From Methylotenera_A sp044228245 (GTDB lineage Bacteria > Pseudomonadota > Gammaproteobacteria > Burkholderiales > Methylophilaceae), in contig JBGAVG010000001.1 of the NCBI GenBank assembly GCA_044228245.1, positions 1-64,000 of the forward strand: a stretch of 64,000 nucleotides of DNA, written 5' to 3'. Below, piece by piece: positions 31,871-40,341 of the stretch (its first letter is position 1; each line of letters begins with the position of its first letter). The notes under the pieces were generated by a model that searched no databases, was not told the origin of the DNA, and worked only from the letters and a program-made list of their open reading frames with translations. The position numbers were made by a program, and so were the translations under genes.

Positions 31871-32358
31871 CAGTTGACACCCCAAAGTTTGTTGGCTTGC
31901 ACAAAGCCGGTAATTCCGTCACGGTGCTTAACCTTCACCCAGCCATTTTTAATGACGGGCGTGCCCTGGTTAGGTAAAACCATCTCCAGCATCACGTCTT
32001 TCTCTACAGTGGCGACCAATGCCGAAGCCGCATCCTCGGCCGACTTGATATCGGCTTTTGCGATCACCAGCACCATGCGTCTGCTGCTGAGTTTCTTATT
32101 TTCTATCCAGCTCAGGCTGCCTAGCTGGTCGCGCACTTTGGTCCAATCGCCCAAATTGACAATCACTTCAACCGGGTAACCGCCGCTTAGAATAAACAGC
32201 TTACTCGCTTCTTTGGAAGGCGCGTCGTATAAAATTGCCTTGGGCGGCACCACCGAACGGAACTCCAACGCCTGGGCAGAAAATGAAAACACCAGGCAAG
32301 CCAGCGCGGCTAAACCCCGTGTTGATAATAATTGAAGATTAGTTGGCTTTTGCTGCAT
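31870..32358 (-). CDS. Periplasmic SH3-domain protein
   Basis: The 162-residue protein has a signal peptide (hydrophobic stretch about 16-30, cleavage after AQA) and a bacterial SH3-type fold: ILYDAPSKEASKLFILSGGY, PVEVIVNLGDWTKVRDQLG, SLSWIENKKL, with a second SH3-like part (MLEMVLPNQGTPVIKNGWVK). Such domains bind peptidoglycan peptides or metals in other proteins; the role here is unknown. It overlaps secB by 20 bases and gpsA by one base, so the three form one transcription unit. Confidence 0.8.
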   Translation of the reverse strand: MQQKPTNLQLLSTRGLAALACLVFSFSAQALEFRSVVPPKAILYDAPSKEASKLFILSGGYPVEVIVNLGDWTKVRDQLGSLSWIENKKLSSRRMVLVIAKADIKSAEDAASALVATVEKDVMLEMVLPNQGTPVIKNGWVKVKHRDGITGFVQANKLWGVN

Positions 32359-32830
32359 GTTCAGCTTGCTGCTTTTGCTGCATATACAACGCTTCGAAGT
32401 TGATTGGGTTCAGCAACACTGGTGCAAAACCGGCGCGGGTAACCATATCCGACACCGCTTCGCGTGCATACGGGAACAGGATGTTCGGACAAGTCACAGA
32501 AACAATGACTTCCAGGTTTTCTTCCGGCACATTGCGTACCGCAAAAATGCCTGCTTGCGTCACCTCTACCAGAAATGCCGTTTTGTCGCCAATTTTAGCG
32601 GTCACAGTGACCTTGATGGACACTTCAAAAATGCCTTCATCCAGCTTTTGTGCACTGTTGCCCAGCTCCACGCTCACTTGGGGGGCGGTGCGCTCAGTAA
32701 AAATGTGAGGCGCACCAGGCACTTCTATCGAGGCATCTTTTACATATAATTTTTCGATACCAAAACCGGGTTGCGTATCCTGTTCTGCTTGTGCAGCCTC
32801 GTTTGAAGCAGCGCTGTTTTCTTTTGCCAT
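32339..32830 (-). CDS. secB: Protein-export chaperone SecB
   Basis: SecB is a tetrameric cytoplasmic chaperone that keeps presecretory proteins unfolded and hands them to SecA. The 163-residue protein has FGIEKLYVKDASIEVPGAPH, the conserved FLVEVTQAGIFAV and CPNILFPYAREAVSDMVTRA with GFAPVLLNPINFEALY. The acidic, low-complexity first 20 residues and basic tail are variable regions. It is first in a unit with the SH3 gene and gpsA; the 129 bases before it, up to grxC, show nothing remarkable. Confidence 0.97.
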   Translation of the reverse strand: MAKENSAASNEAAQAEQDTQPGFGIEKLYVKDASIEVPGAPHIFTERTAPQVSVELGNSAQKLDEGIFEVSIKVTVTAKIGDKTAFLVEVTQAGIFAVRNVPEENLEVIVSVTCPNILFPYAREAVSDMVTRAGFAPVLLNPINFEALYMQQKQQAEHAAKAN

Positions 32831-32959
32831 GAATTTGTTCCTAAAACTTGTGATAGTTGTTGTAATTAGTTTGAAAAATAAAACGACTGAAAATCAAAAT
32901 AATGCAGCATTTTAGCTTTTTATTGGCTTTTATTCATCTAAATAGTTAGAGATCGCCTT

Positions 32960-33217
32960 TTATTCCGCCAGCAACGGGTCCAGCCCACCCGCCAAATCCA
33001 GCGCACGCAAGTCGTCAAAGCCGCCAATATGCTGATCGTTGATATAAATCTGCGGCACAGTGCGCCGCCCAGTTTTCTGCATCATCTCAATGCGCAGCTC
33101 GGGCTGAAGGTCAACGCGGATTTTATTGATTTCCTTTATACCTTTACTAACAAGCAAACGCTCAGCATTGATGCAGTAAGGGCAAACCGCGGTGGTATAC
33201 ATGATAACGTTTGGCAT
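32960..33217 (-). CDS. grxC: Glutaredoxin 3
   Basis: The 85-residue glutaredoxin has the redox-active CPYC motif in TTAVCPYCINAERLL, the cis-Pro loop RRTVPQIYI and the glutathione-binding GGFDDLRALD. It acts as a glutathione-dependent thiol reductase in the cytoplasm. It is encoded 12 bases downstream of a rhodanese gene and upstream of secB, a neighbourhood frequently seen in proteobacteria. Confidence 0.96.
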   Translation of the reverse strand: MPNVIMYTTAVCPYCINAERLLVSKGIKEINKIRVDLQPELRIEMMQKTGRRTVPQIYINDQHIGGFDDLRALDLAGGLDPLLAE

Positions 33218-33229
33218 GTTGTTATCTCG

Positions 33230-33646
33230 TTAAGCTTTTACTAATGGCAATTTGGCCTCTACCCAGCCACCCAAACCGCCTTGCAGGTTGTGCAGGTTGC
33301 TGAATTGCTGTGCCTGTAAGATCGTGCAGGCCGCTCTGGTCCGCGTGCCTGTCTGGCAATACACTAGCACCGGCTTGTCCTTGAATTTCTCGATTTCTTT
33401 GAGACGGTTCGCCAGCTCGGCCACGGGAATATGCTTTGCGCCCTGAATATGGCCAGCCGCAAATTCGGCTGCATCGCGCACATCCAGAATCAACGGTTTG
33501 GCACGATTCAGCAGCAGCACCGCCTCGGTTGCCGAAACATTGGGCACGCCGCCTGCGCTACGGTTTAATAATGGCCACAACAAAGCAATGCCTGAACCCA
33601 CCGCCAGGCCGATCAATAGTGCGTTTTGTTTAACAAATTCAAACAT
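33230..33646 (-). CDS. Membrane-anchored rhodanese-like protein
   Basis: The 138-residue protein has one N-terminal membrane helix (about 9-26) and a single rhodanese domain with LILDVRDAAEFAAGHI and the active-site loop VYCQTGTRTRA containing the catalytic cysteine. It would handle sulfane sulfur at the membrane; the acceptor is unknown. The ATG at 33646 (MFEFVKQ) is preferred because it puts the membrane helix at the start; an in-frame ATG lies at 33661. It is divergent from gpmI. Confidence 0.9.
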   Translation of the reverse strand: MFEFVKQNALLIGLAVGSGIALLWPLLNRSAGGVPNVSATEAVLLLNRAKPLILDVRDAAEFAAGHIQGAKHIPVAELANRLKEIEKFKDKPVLVYCQTGTRTRAACTILQAQQFSNLHNLQGGLGGWVEAKLPLVKA

Positions 33647-33843
33647 CGTAGATTCCAACACTTTTCCTTTTCAAGTAATTAGCGCCGGATGCAATAATTT
33701 CAATGGAATTTTGACTGATTGCATGCGCTTTTATCAGCCGCCCATTATAATAGATATCCCGATAGTAATTAAAAGAAACACAGATTAAATCCGCCATGAG
33801 TAGTCGTGCGGGAGATAACCGGTGTTTGCTTAAGGATTTTAAA

Positions 33844-35388
33844 ATGAAGACGACCCCTGTGATTTTGCTGATTTTAGACGGTTTCGGTTATCGCAAAGAA
33901 ACCCAGGATAACGCGATTGCGCTCGCCAACACGCCCAACCTGGACGCACTCAAGGCCAACTACCCGAACACATTGATTAACGCCTCTGAACATTACGTTG
34001 GTTTGCCAGACGGGCAAATGGGTAACTCAGAGGTCGGTCATTTGAACATTGGCGCAGGCCGCATCGTGTTCCAGGATTTTGAGCGCATCAACAACAGCAT
34101 TGCCAGTGGCGAGTTTTTTCAACACGCTGAATTATGCAAAGCATTGCAGCAGCTAAAAACAAACAATAAGGCGCTGCATATCTTTGGCTTGCTCTCAAAT
34201 GGCGGCGTGCATAGCCACCAGGACCATATCCATGCCATGCTGGAAATGGCCGCCAAACAAGGCTTGAGCAAAGTCTATGTGCATGCGTTTCTAGATGGCC
34301 GAGACACGCCGCCTGTGAGCGCGGCGCCGTTTATTGAGGCATTGGAAGCAAAAATCAAATCACTGAGAGTCGGTAAAATCGCTTCTATCAGCGGGCGCTT
34401 TTATGCGATGGATCGTGACAAACGCTGGGAACGCGTAGAAGCCGCTTACACCATGCTCACGGAAGGCACGGCCGATTTTACAGAAACCACTGCCGGCGCT
34501 GCCTTGCGGGACGCCTACGCGCGCGGCGAGAACGACGAGTTTGTCAAATGCACGGTGATTCGGCAGCCGAACGAAGCGCCGATTCATTTAGAAGATGGCG
34601 ACTGCGTGGTGTATATGAACTTTAGAAGCGACCGTGCACGCCAGTTGAGCCACGCCCTGCTGGCCGAGGAGTTTGACGGCTTCCATCGCCGCCATGTACC
34701 GAAGCTTTCGGCTTATTTCACTCTGACTCAATTTGACAAAAAAGAAGTGAAAGCCATACCGATCTTTGCGCCGTATACAGTCAAAAACACGTTTGGCGAA
34801 CATCTGCAAAATCAGGGCTTAACCCAGTTACGCATTGCCGAGACAGAAAAGTATCCGCATGTGACCTTCTTCTTTAACGGCGGTGAGGAAACTGTTTTCA
34901 AGGGTGAAGACCGCATTCTGGTGCCTTCTCCTAAAGTCGAGACTTACGACCTGCAACCCGAAATGAGCGCACCGGAAGTGACCGATAAACTGGTGGAAGC
35001 CATCCTCAGCAAGAAATACAACGCTATTATCTGCAATTTTGCCAATTGCGACATGGTGGGCCACACGGGCAACCTGCAGGCGGCCATTAAAGCCGTCGAG
35101 ACTCTGGACACCAGCGTTGGCCGCGTGGTGACGGCCATGCAAAGCATCGGCGGTGAGGTGATAATTACGGCTGACCACGGCAATGCCGAGATGATGCAGG
35201 ATTACGAGAACCATCAGCCGCACACACAGCACACCACCAACCTGGTACCTTTGATTTATGTCGGCCGCAAAGCCAAGCTGGCCGAAACAGGCGCGTTGTC
35301 AGACCTCGCACCCACATTATTGCAGATGATGGGCGTACCGCAGCCAATAGAAATGACGGGTAAAAGCTTACTAAAATTTGATGCCTAA
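33844..35388 (+). CDS. gpmI: Phosphoglycerate mutase, cofactor-independent
   Basis: GpmI interconverts 3- and 2-phosphoglycerate using two Mn ions. The 514-residue protein of the alkaline phosphatase superfamily shows ILLILDGFGYRKE, the phosphoserine loop GQMGNSEVGHLNIGAGR, HAFLDGRDTPP and the metal ligands in NCDMVGHTG and ITADHGNAEMM. The ATG at 33844 starts the conserved N-terminus; an upstream in-frame ATG at 33796 is less likely. Its stop overlaps the start of the EnvC-like gene by 8 bases. Confidence 0.97.
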   Translation: MKTTPVILLILDGFGYRKETQDNAIALANTPNLDALKANYPNTLINASEHYVGLPDGQMGNSEVGHLNIGAGRIVFQDFERINNSIASGEFFQHAELCKALQQLKTNNKALHIFGLLSNGGVHSHQDHIHAMLEMAAKQGLSKVYVHAFLDGRDTPPVSAAPFIEALEAKIKSLRVGKIASISGRFYAMDRDKRWERVEAAYTMLTEGTADFTETTAGAALRDAYARGENDEFVKCTVIRQPNEAPIHLEDGDCVVYMNFRSDRARQLSHALLAEEFDGFHRRHVPKLSAYFTLTQFDKKEVKAIPIFAPYTVKNTFGEHLQNQGLTQLRIAETEKYPHVTFFFNGGEETVFKGEDRILVPSPKVETYDLQPEMSAPEVTDKLVEAILSKKYNAIICNFANCDMVGHTGNLQAAIKAVETLDTSVGRVVTAMQSIGGEVIITADHGNAEMMQDYENHQPHTQHTTNLVPLIYVGRKAKLAETGALSDLAPTLLQMMGVPQPIEMTGKSLLKFDA

Positions 35389-36661
35389 ACTGCTGCAGCT
35401 TAAACGGCCAATCGTAAAGTGGCCGTTCCCGTTATTATTGTTGTTATTGTGTCTTTGCACTCCCAACGTTTTTGCCGCCAAGAAAATCGATGCGGCCAAG
35501 GAGGACTTAAGCGACATTCAGGAAAAAATCCAGGCGCTTAAAAAAGAGCTGGATAGCAATCAGGAAGCGCATAAAGATGCCACTGATGCGCTGAAGGAAT
35601 CAGAAACTGCGATCAGCGCCGCCAACCGGAAACTGCGCGAAATCAATCAAAAACAGAACCAGAACAAGACCACGCTCAATTCGCTTAAAAAACAATCCTT
35701 AACCATTAATGAACGGCTGAGCGCGCAACAGAAGCAGTTAAGCGGCTTGCTGTACCAGCAATACAAACATGGCAACCAAAGCTATACCCAGCTTATTCTG
35801 CAAAACAAGCACCCCAGCGAAATCGCGCGCGACCTGAAATACCAGTCTTACATCGCCAAGGCGCACGCCAAGGTGATTGATGACATGCAGGATAGCTTGA
35901 TCAAAGTGAAGGAACTCAATAACCAAACCGCGGCAGCCCTGCAGGAAGTCGCGGATTTAAAGGCTCGGCAGGTAGCAGAAAAAAAAGCGCTTGAACAGCA
36001 GAAAATAGAAAAATCGAAAGTTGTAAAAAATCTTTCGCAGCAAATCGCATCGCAACGTAACGAAATCGACAAGCTAAAGCGTGATGAAAAAAACCTGTCT
36101 AAACTGGTTGAACGTTTAGCCAGGATCATCCCGCCCCGCGTTAAGAAGAAATCGGCAAAACCGCGCGTAAATACAGAAACTCCCGACAACAAACCGGAAG
36201 ACAACAGCAACACCATTATAGCCAAAAACGAATCGCTGCCCAGCAGCGATGTGGCGGGTGTGAATTTTGCCAGCCTGCGTGGCAAGCTGCGTTTACCTGT
36301 GCGCGGCGATGTCACAAACCGCTTCGGCGCACTCCGGGCAGATACCGGCATTACCTGGAAAGGCCTGTTTATCAGGGCCAATGAAGGCAATGACGTGAAA
36401 ACGGTGGCTAATGGCCGTGTCGTGTTTGCAGACTGGATGCGCGGTTTTGGCAACCTGATTATTGTGGACCACGGCGATGGCTACATGAGCCTGTATGGCA
36501 ATAACCAAACCGTGTTAAAACATGTGGGCGACGAAGTGAACGCAGGCGATGCGATAGCCGCAGTGGGCAACAGCGGCGGCAACGAGAGCAATGGTTTATA
36601 TTACGAACTGCGCCATCAAAGCCAGCCGTTTGATCCGCTCAAGTGGAGCGTGATTCGTTAA
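35381..36661 (+). CDS. envC: EnvC-like murein hydrolase activator
   Basis: The 426-residue protein has an N-terminal signal/membrane segment (about 14-30), two long coiled coils (about 35-245) and a C-terminal LytM/M23 domain, the layout of EnvC, which activates amidases at the septum. The zinc-binding residues of active LytM enzymes are absent: the usual His-x-Gly-x-Asp region reads TWKGLFI, and the His-x-His region reads GLYYELRHQ. This fits an activator without its own peptidase activity. The gene directly follows gpmI, as in many proteobacteria, and ends before a strong terminator. Confidence 0.9.
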   Translation: MPKLLQLKRPIVKWPFPLLLLLLCLCTPNVFAAKKIDAAKEDLSDIQEKIQALKKELDSNQEAHKDATDALKESETAISAANRKLREINQKQNQNKTTLNSLKKQSLTINERLSAQQKQLSGLLYQQYKHGNQSYTQLILQNKHPSEIARDLKYQSYIAKAHAKVIDDMQDSLIKVKELNNQTAAALQEVADLKARQVAEKKALEQQKIEKSKVVKNLSQQIASQRNEIDKLKRDEKNLSKLVERLARIIPPRVKKKSAKPRVNTETPDNKPEDNSNTIIAKNESLPSSDVAGVNFASLRGKLRLPVRGDVTNRFGALRADTGITWKGLFIRANEGNDVKTVANGRVVFADWMRGFGNLIIVDHGDGYMSLYGNNQTVLKHVGDEVNAGDAIAAVGNSGGNESNGLYYELRHQSQPFDPLKWSVIR

Positions 36662-36696
36662 ATCCGTACAAATTCAACTGCATAACTTCAGTCAAT

Positions 36697-36725
36697 AAAA
36701 AGGCGCACTTTTAGTGCGCCTTTTT
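36697..36725. terminator. Bidirectional rho-independent terminator
   Basis: GGCGCACT (36702-36709), a TTT loop and AGTGCGCC (36713-36720) form a stem flanked by A5 on the left and T5 on the right. It can end the envC transcript on the plus strand and the small lipoprotein transcript on the minus strand. Confidence 0.9.
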
Positions 36726-36742
36726 ATTGTGAACAAACTAAA

Positions 36743-37015
36743 TCAATTAGCCGGAGCTGCTTCAGCAGGAGCTTCTGCCGCTGGCGCTGCATCCACTGGT
36801 CTGGTTTCGCCTGGTACGCGCTCTTCTGGCGTAGGTACATAGCCCCCTGGCTCAGTAGCTGCAGGTGCAGCCGGCGCGGCTTCCGCTGCTGGCGCTGCGG
36901 TTTCGCTCGAAGGCAACTCTGTAGCCGGTGCGACTTCTTCTACAGCCTTTTCGCTACATGCTGTTAATAATAAAGCTGTTAATAGTGCTGATATACACAG
37001 TGACGATAATTTCAT
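36743..37015 (-). CDS. Small Ala/Pro/Glu-rich lipoprotein
   Basis: The 90-residue product has a lipoprotein signal ending LLTAC (Cys20), followed by a low-complexity mature part rich in Ala, Pro and Glu (AAPAAEAAPAAPAATEP, then AAPAAEAPAEAAPAN). No folded domain can be recognised; it may be a spacer or cell-wall-associated lipoprotein. The gene is monocistronic, bounded by the terminator at 36697-36725. The 133 bases upstream contain an AT-rich region but no clear promoter hexamers. Confidence 0.75.
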   Translation of the reverse strand: MKLSSLCISALLTALLLTACSEKAVEEVAPATELPSSETAAPAAEAAPAAPAATEPGGYVPTPEERVPGETRPVDAAPAAEAPAEAAPAN

Positions 37016-37148
37016 AAAAACTCCACATTACAAATAAAAACTGTTCAGGTTAGCTGGCAGCCCAAACACCGGGCCAATCTATCAGCAAGCAATAAACAAG
37101 CCAATAAAAAGCCCCGCATTATATATCTGATTGTGAATTTTTTATATC

Positions 37149-37508
37149 TCAGCGTGTGTAATCCGCCGCAATCATACGACCCTTTGCGTAAGCTTCCTGC
37201 TCATATGGGCTATCACGGTATCCTTTCCGGCATGACCACAGGTAATCCCAAAGCCCCATCCCATGCAGAAACTGCGAGACATGCGTAAGCTCATGACCAA
37301 GCAGTTCAATGCCACGTAAAGTATTTGGCTGATAGGCGCCCGCACGCAAAAAAATACGGTGATAAAGCACCACCGCACACATATCTGCACGCAACCAGAG
37401 CGGTACTTTCCCCTCCACAATACGCACTTGATCCAGCACGATCTGCGCGAAATATGGCTTAAAAATGGTGCGCTCCTGCACTGTTAATGGGCGGCCTTGC
37501 TCAAACAC
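37149..37508 (-). CDS. DUF4157-like protein with HELTH zinc motif
   Basis: The roughly 119-residue product shows RPLTVQERTIFKPYF, MCAVVLYHRIFLRAGAY and the metalloprotease-type motif GHELTHVSQFLHG, which places it near the DUF4157 family; function and substrate are unknown. The frame is open upstream to an ATG at 37613, but that start would overlap the YjbQ gene by about 100 bases. A GTG at 37508 preceded by GGCGAG, or a TTG at 37523, gives a product that begins just before the conserved part. The start is therefore uncertain. Confidence 0.7.
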   Translation of the reverse strand: MFEQGRPLTVQERTIFKPYFAQIVLDQVRIVEGKVPLWLRADMCAVVLYHRIFLRAGAYQPNTLRGIELLGHELTHVSQFLHGMGLWDYLWSCRKGYRDSPYEQEAYAKGRMIAADYTR

Positions 37509-37512
37509 TGGA

Positions 37513-37932
37513 TCACTCGCCAATGGCGTGCATGATAATACGGCGTGTGGCGGGCATATGCCGGTGTTCAAACAAAAATATGCCCTGCCACTGCCCGAGC
37601 GCAGCTTTGCCATCCATCATCGGGATCGACAAGCTGGTTTGCGTCAGCGCGGTGCGCACATGCGCAGGCATGTCATCCGGCCCTTCCACTGTATGAATAA
37701 ACAGCGCATCACCATCCGGCGCGATCCGGTTGAAAAACGCCTCCATATCCACCAGCACATCGCGGTCGTAGTTCTCGTTAATCATCAAACTAGCGGAAGT
37801 ATGCTGAATATAAAGTGTGAGTAACCCCGTCTGCAAACCCAATGAATTCGCCCAGTTGAGCACTTGCGGCGTGATGTCGTAAATGCGGCGCCCCTGCGCC
37901 TTAACACTGATTTGTTGCGTGAATTGTTCCAT
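37513..37932 (-). CDS. yjbQ: YjbQ-family protein
   Basis: The 139-residue protein belongs to the UPF0047/YjbQ family: QTGLLTLYIQHTSASLMINEN, then DALFIHTVEGPDDMPAHVRT and a C-terminal GQWQGIFLFEHRHMPATRRI with conserved His residues. Some members have been reported to substitute weakly for thiamine phosphate synthase, but the physiological role is unsettled. It is followed by the DUF4157-like gene with a gap of a few bases, assuming a GTG start there. Confidence 0.92.
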   Translation of the reverse strand: MEQFTQQISVKAQGRRIYDITPQVLNWANSLGLQTGLLTLYIQHTSASLMINENYDRDVLVDMEAFFNRIAPDGDALFIHTVEGPDDMPAHVRTALTQTSLSIPMMDGKAALGQWQGIFLFEHRHMPATRRIIMHAIGE

Positions 37933-38060
37933 TTTATAAGTCCTTATTCGAGAACATTAGCATAACTTAATTTCACAAAAATATAGTTGACAACGCAAAA
38001 TCTTTTATTTAACCTTTTGGTTAATTAATAATTTAGTTAAATAAACATAGATTAATAAAT

Positions 38061-38396
38061 ATGTCCGACCAACTCAGCAACACATTTTCCGCATTGGCTA
38101 ACCCGACGCGACGCGCGATTTTGGCACGTTTGGCTTTGGGGGAAACTTCAGTCAACGAACTTGCAGAGCCCTTTGCAATGAGCCTGCCCGCCGTCACCAA
38201 GCACCTTAAAGTGTTACAACGCGCGGGGTTGATTTCGCAAAGCAAGCAAGCACAATGGCGACCATGTAGGCTGGAAGCCACGCCATTGCAGGAGGTATCC
38301 ACATATCTCGACCAATATCGCCAATTTTGGGAGCAACGCTTTGACCAGTTAGATAGTTACCTTAAAACCCTACAGGCACAGGAGAAGTCAACATGA
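38061..38396 (+). CDS. ArsR-family transcriptional regulator
   Basis: The 111-residue winged-HTH protein has SNTFSALANPTRRAILARLA and the recognition region MSLPAVTKHLKVLQRAGLIS, typical of ArsR-type repressors. It lacks the ELCVCDL-type metal-binding cysteines, so it is probably not a metal sensor. It is the first gene of a rightward run (AHSA1, GFA, DUF4256, DUF1428, two VOC) and overlaps the AHSA1 gene by 4 bases. ArsR-AHSA1 pairs of this kind are widespread, with unknown signals. The 128 bases before it are AT-rich. Confidence 0.92.
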   Translation: MSDQLSNTFSALANPTRRAILARLALGETSVNELAEPFAMSLPAVTKHLKVLQRAGLISQSKQAQWRPCRLEATPLQEVSTYLDQYRQFWEQRFDQLDSYLKTLQAQEKST

Positions 38397-38902
38397 ACAA
38401 ACTCAATTTCAACCCTGAACTAGACCTAATGTTAGAACGCGTGGTGGACGTACCGCGAGAGCTGATTTGGCAAGCTTGGACGACGCCGGAAAAACTGATG
38501 TCTTGGTTTTGTCCGCTGCCGTGGAAAACCATCGAATGTGAGATTGACCTGCGACCCGGCGGCAAGTTTTACACGGTGATGCAGTCGCCAGAGGGGCAGC
38601 GGTTTCCTAATACTGGTTGCTACCTGGAAATCATTAAAAATGAAAGACTGACATGGACAAATGCACTCGAGCCAAATTTTCGCCCGGCCAAGCAGCCAGA
38701 AGCCAGTCCCGGCCATAAATGTGCCGAATTTTTGATGACGGCCACAATTTTGTTGGAAATGCACGAAAAAGGCACAAAATACACCGCTTATGTGCAACAC
38801 AGCAATGCAGTTAATCGCAAACGACACGAAGATATGGGTTTTAAAGAGGGTTGGAGCGCATGTTTAGACCAACTGGTGGCCATGATTAAAAACAAGAATT
38901 GA
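38393..38902 (+). CDS. SRPBCC/AHSA1-domain protein
   Basis: The 169-residue product has the AHSA1 (START/Bet v1-like) pattern: LERVVDVPRELIWQAWTTPE, LMSWFCPLPWKTIECEIDLR, PGGKFYTVM and, near the end, DMGFKEGWSACLDQLVAMI. Such proteins form a hydrophobic ligand cavity, and the ligand is unknown. It is translationally coupled to the upstream ArsR gene (ATGA overlap), suggesting that it binds or modifies the effector of that regulator. Confidence 0.9.
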   Translation: MNKLNFNPELDLMLERVVDVPRELIWQAWTTPEKLMSWFCPLPWKTIECEIDLRPGGKFYTVMQSPEGQRFPNTGCYLEIIKNERLTWTNALEPNFRPAKQPEASPGHKCAEFLMTATILLEMHEKGTKYTAYVQHSNAVNRKRHEDMGFKEGWSACLDQLVAMIKNKN

Positions 38903-38922
38903 TGCAGCATGTAGGGATACAA

Positions 38923-39321
38923 ATGACTAAAAAACTTGAAGGCTCCTGCCACTGTGGCAAAGTGAAATGGCAGTTTAACGAGATGCCAGAATCTGCTACC
39001 GCTTGTAATTGCACGGTCTGCCGACGTTATGGCGTTTTGTGGGCATATGATTATGAAAATGAAAGCATCATCGTCTCAGGACAGACACAAGCTTATATTC
39101 GAGGAAAGGCCATTGAATTTCATTTCTGCCCTACTTGCGGCTGTGTAGCATTCTGGCGCGCGCAATCAACCGATAAAGATGGCAGGCGCAGGATCGCAGT
39201 GAATCTGCGACTAACCGAGCCAGAGCCTATTGCCAAGCTACCCATAGACCATTTTGACGGGTTGAACACGTTTGACGACTTACCAAGAGATGGACGTTGC
39301 GTTAGCGATTATTGGTTCTAA
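38923..39321 (+). CDS. GFA-family (glutathione-dependent formaldehyde-activating-like) protein
   Basis: The 132-residue product has the GFA zinc-cysteine pattern: GSCHCGKVKW, ACNCTVCRRYGVLW and FCPTCGCVAFWR, and ends with the family-like DGLNTFDDLPRDGRC. Some members were proposed to catalyse S-hydroxymethylglutathione formation, but most have no known reaction. The ATG at 38923 is preceded by TAGGGA at good spacing and is preferred to the ATG at 38902. Confidence 0.88.
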   Translation: MTKKLEGSCHCGKVKWQFNEMPESATACNCTVCRRYGVLWAYDYENESIIVSGQTQAYIRGKAIEFHFCPTCGCVAFWRAQSTDKDGRRRIAVNLRLTEPEPIAKLPIDHFDGLNTFDDLPRDGRCVSDYWF

Positions 39322-39341
39322 ATTACATTAAGGAATTTGAA

Positions 39342-39886
39342 ATGCGAACAGGACGTAATGATGTGCTGATTGAAACTCTTAAAGATCGGTTTGCGAATAA
39401 CATGCGTCGTCACACTAGAACAGAATGGAACGCGGTACAAGCGAAATTGGACGCCAACCCAGAAAAGATTCAAGCACTTTTTGAGATGGAGCGTACCGGC
39501 GGTGAACCGGATGTTGTTGCTTATGACAAAAAACAAGGAAGTTTATCTTCTGTGACTGCTCACCCGAAAGCCCAACAGGTCGGCGCAGCCTTTGCTATGA
39601 CCGCGGCGCGCTCGACGCACGAAAAGAAAACAAACCGAGCGGCAACGCATTAGAAATTGCCGCTGCTATGAGCATTGAGATGCTGACAGAACAGCAATAT
39701 CGAGAATTGCAAGCACTGGGCGAATTCGACAAGAAAACGTCGAGCTGGGTGAAAACGCCTGACGAGATAAGAGCACTTGGCGGTGCGCTGTTTTGTGACC
39801 GCCGCTATGGCCATGTGTTTGTGTATCACAATGGGGCTGAATCGTACTATGCTGCCAGAGGTTTTCGGGGGCGGCTTAGCGTTTAA
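39342..39886 (+). pseudogene. DUF4256 gene broken by a one-base frameshift
   Basis: The first part (from ATG 39342, preceded by AAGGAA) encodes the family's N-terminus: NMRRHTRTEWNAVQAKL, MERTGGEPDVVAYDKKQG. At about 39535-39545 the reading frame changes. The following bases in another frame encode KFIFCDCSPESPTGRRSLCY, DRGALDARKENKPSGN and then MSIEMLTEQQYRELQALG up to GAESYYAARGFRGRLSV and a stop at 39886. Restoring one base (for example one A in GGAAG) joins the two parts into a normal-length DUF4256 protein. It is either a recent pseudogene or a sequencing error; a split pair of proteins is unlikely. Confidence 0.85.
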
Positions 39887-39939
39887 AGCAAGGAATTATG
39901 ATGACTTAGAGTCAATTTTTTAATCAAAAGGAAATTAAA

Positions 39940-40302
39940 ATGAATCATTACATTGATGGATTTATTATTCCAATCCCCAAAGTAAGGCTTGAAGAATACC
40001 GCGTGATGGCTGAAAAAGCGGCAAAAATTTGGAAAGAGTATGGGGCTTTGGATTATTGGGAGTGCGTAGGCGATGATATGGAGGTGCAAGGTACATCGTC
40101 GTTTCCACAGCTTGCTAATTTAGCGCCTGATGAGGTTGTGATTTTTTCGTGGATTGTTTATGAGTCCAAAGAAGCCAGAGATGCAGTCAATGCAAAAGTA
40201 TTTGCCGACCCGCGCTGCAATGAAATGATGGATGAATCAAACCCAATCTTCGACTGTAAAAGAATGGCTTGCGGTGGCTTCAGGCCGTTGGTTCATGCGT
40301 AG
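39940..40302 (+). CDS. DUF1428 family protein
   Basis: The 120-residue product matches DUF1428 (dimeric alpha-beta barrel-like): YIDGFIIPIPKVRLEEYRVM, ALDYWECVGDDMEV, VVIFSWIVYESKEARDAV and FDCKRMACGGFRPLV at the end. The function is unknown. AAAAGGAA upstream of the ATG is a good ribosome-binding site. It belongs to the ArsR-led cassette. Confidence 0.88.
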   Translation: MNHYIDGFIIPIPKVRLEEYRVMAEKAAKIWKEYGALDYWECVGDDMEVQGTSSFPQLANLAPDEVVIFSWIVYESKEARDAVNAKVFADPRCNEMMDESNPIFDCKRMACGGFRPLVHA

Positions 40303-40341
40303 CCAAAATGGCACTAATTGCAATTCGTCAGGAGAAATACT

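Noticed and set aside
35848..36453. A 201-codon minus-strand frame
   Set aside because: It is antisense to the EnvC-like gene and consists of low-complexity Ser/Phe-rich sequence without motifs.
39535..39550. Programmed ribosomal frameshifting in the DUF4256 gene
   Set aside because: The run AAAAAACAAGG is only weakly slippery, there is no obvious stimulatory hairpin, and the family is not known to frameshift. A simple indel is more likely.
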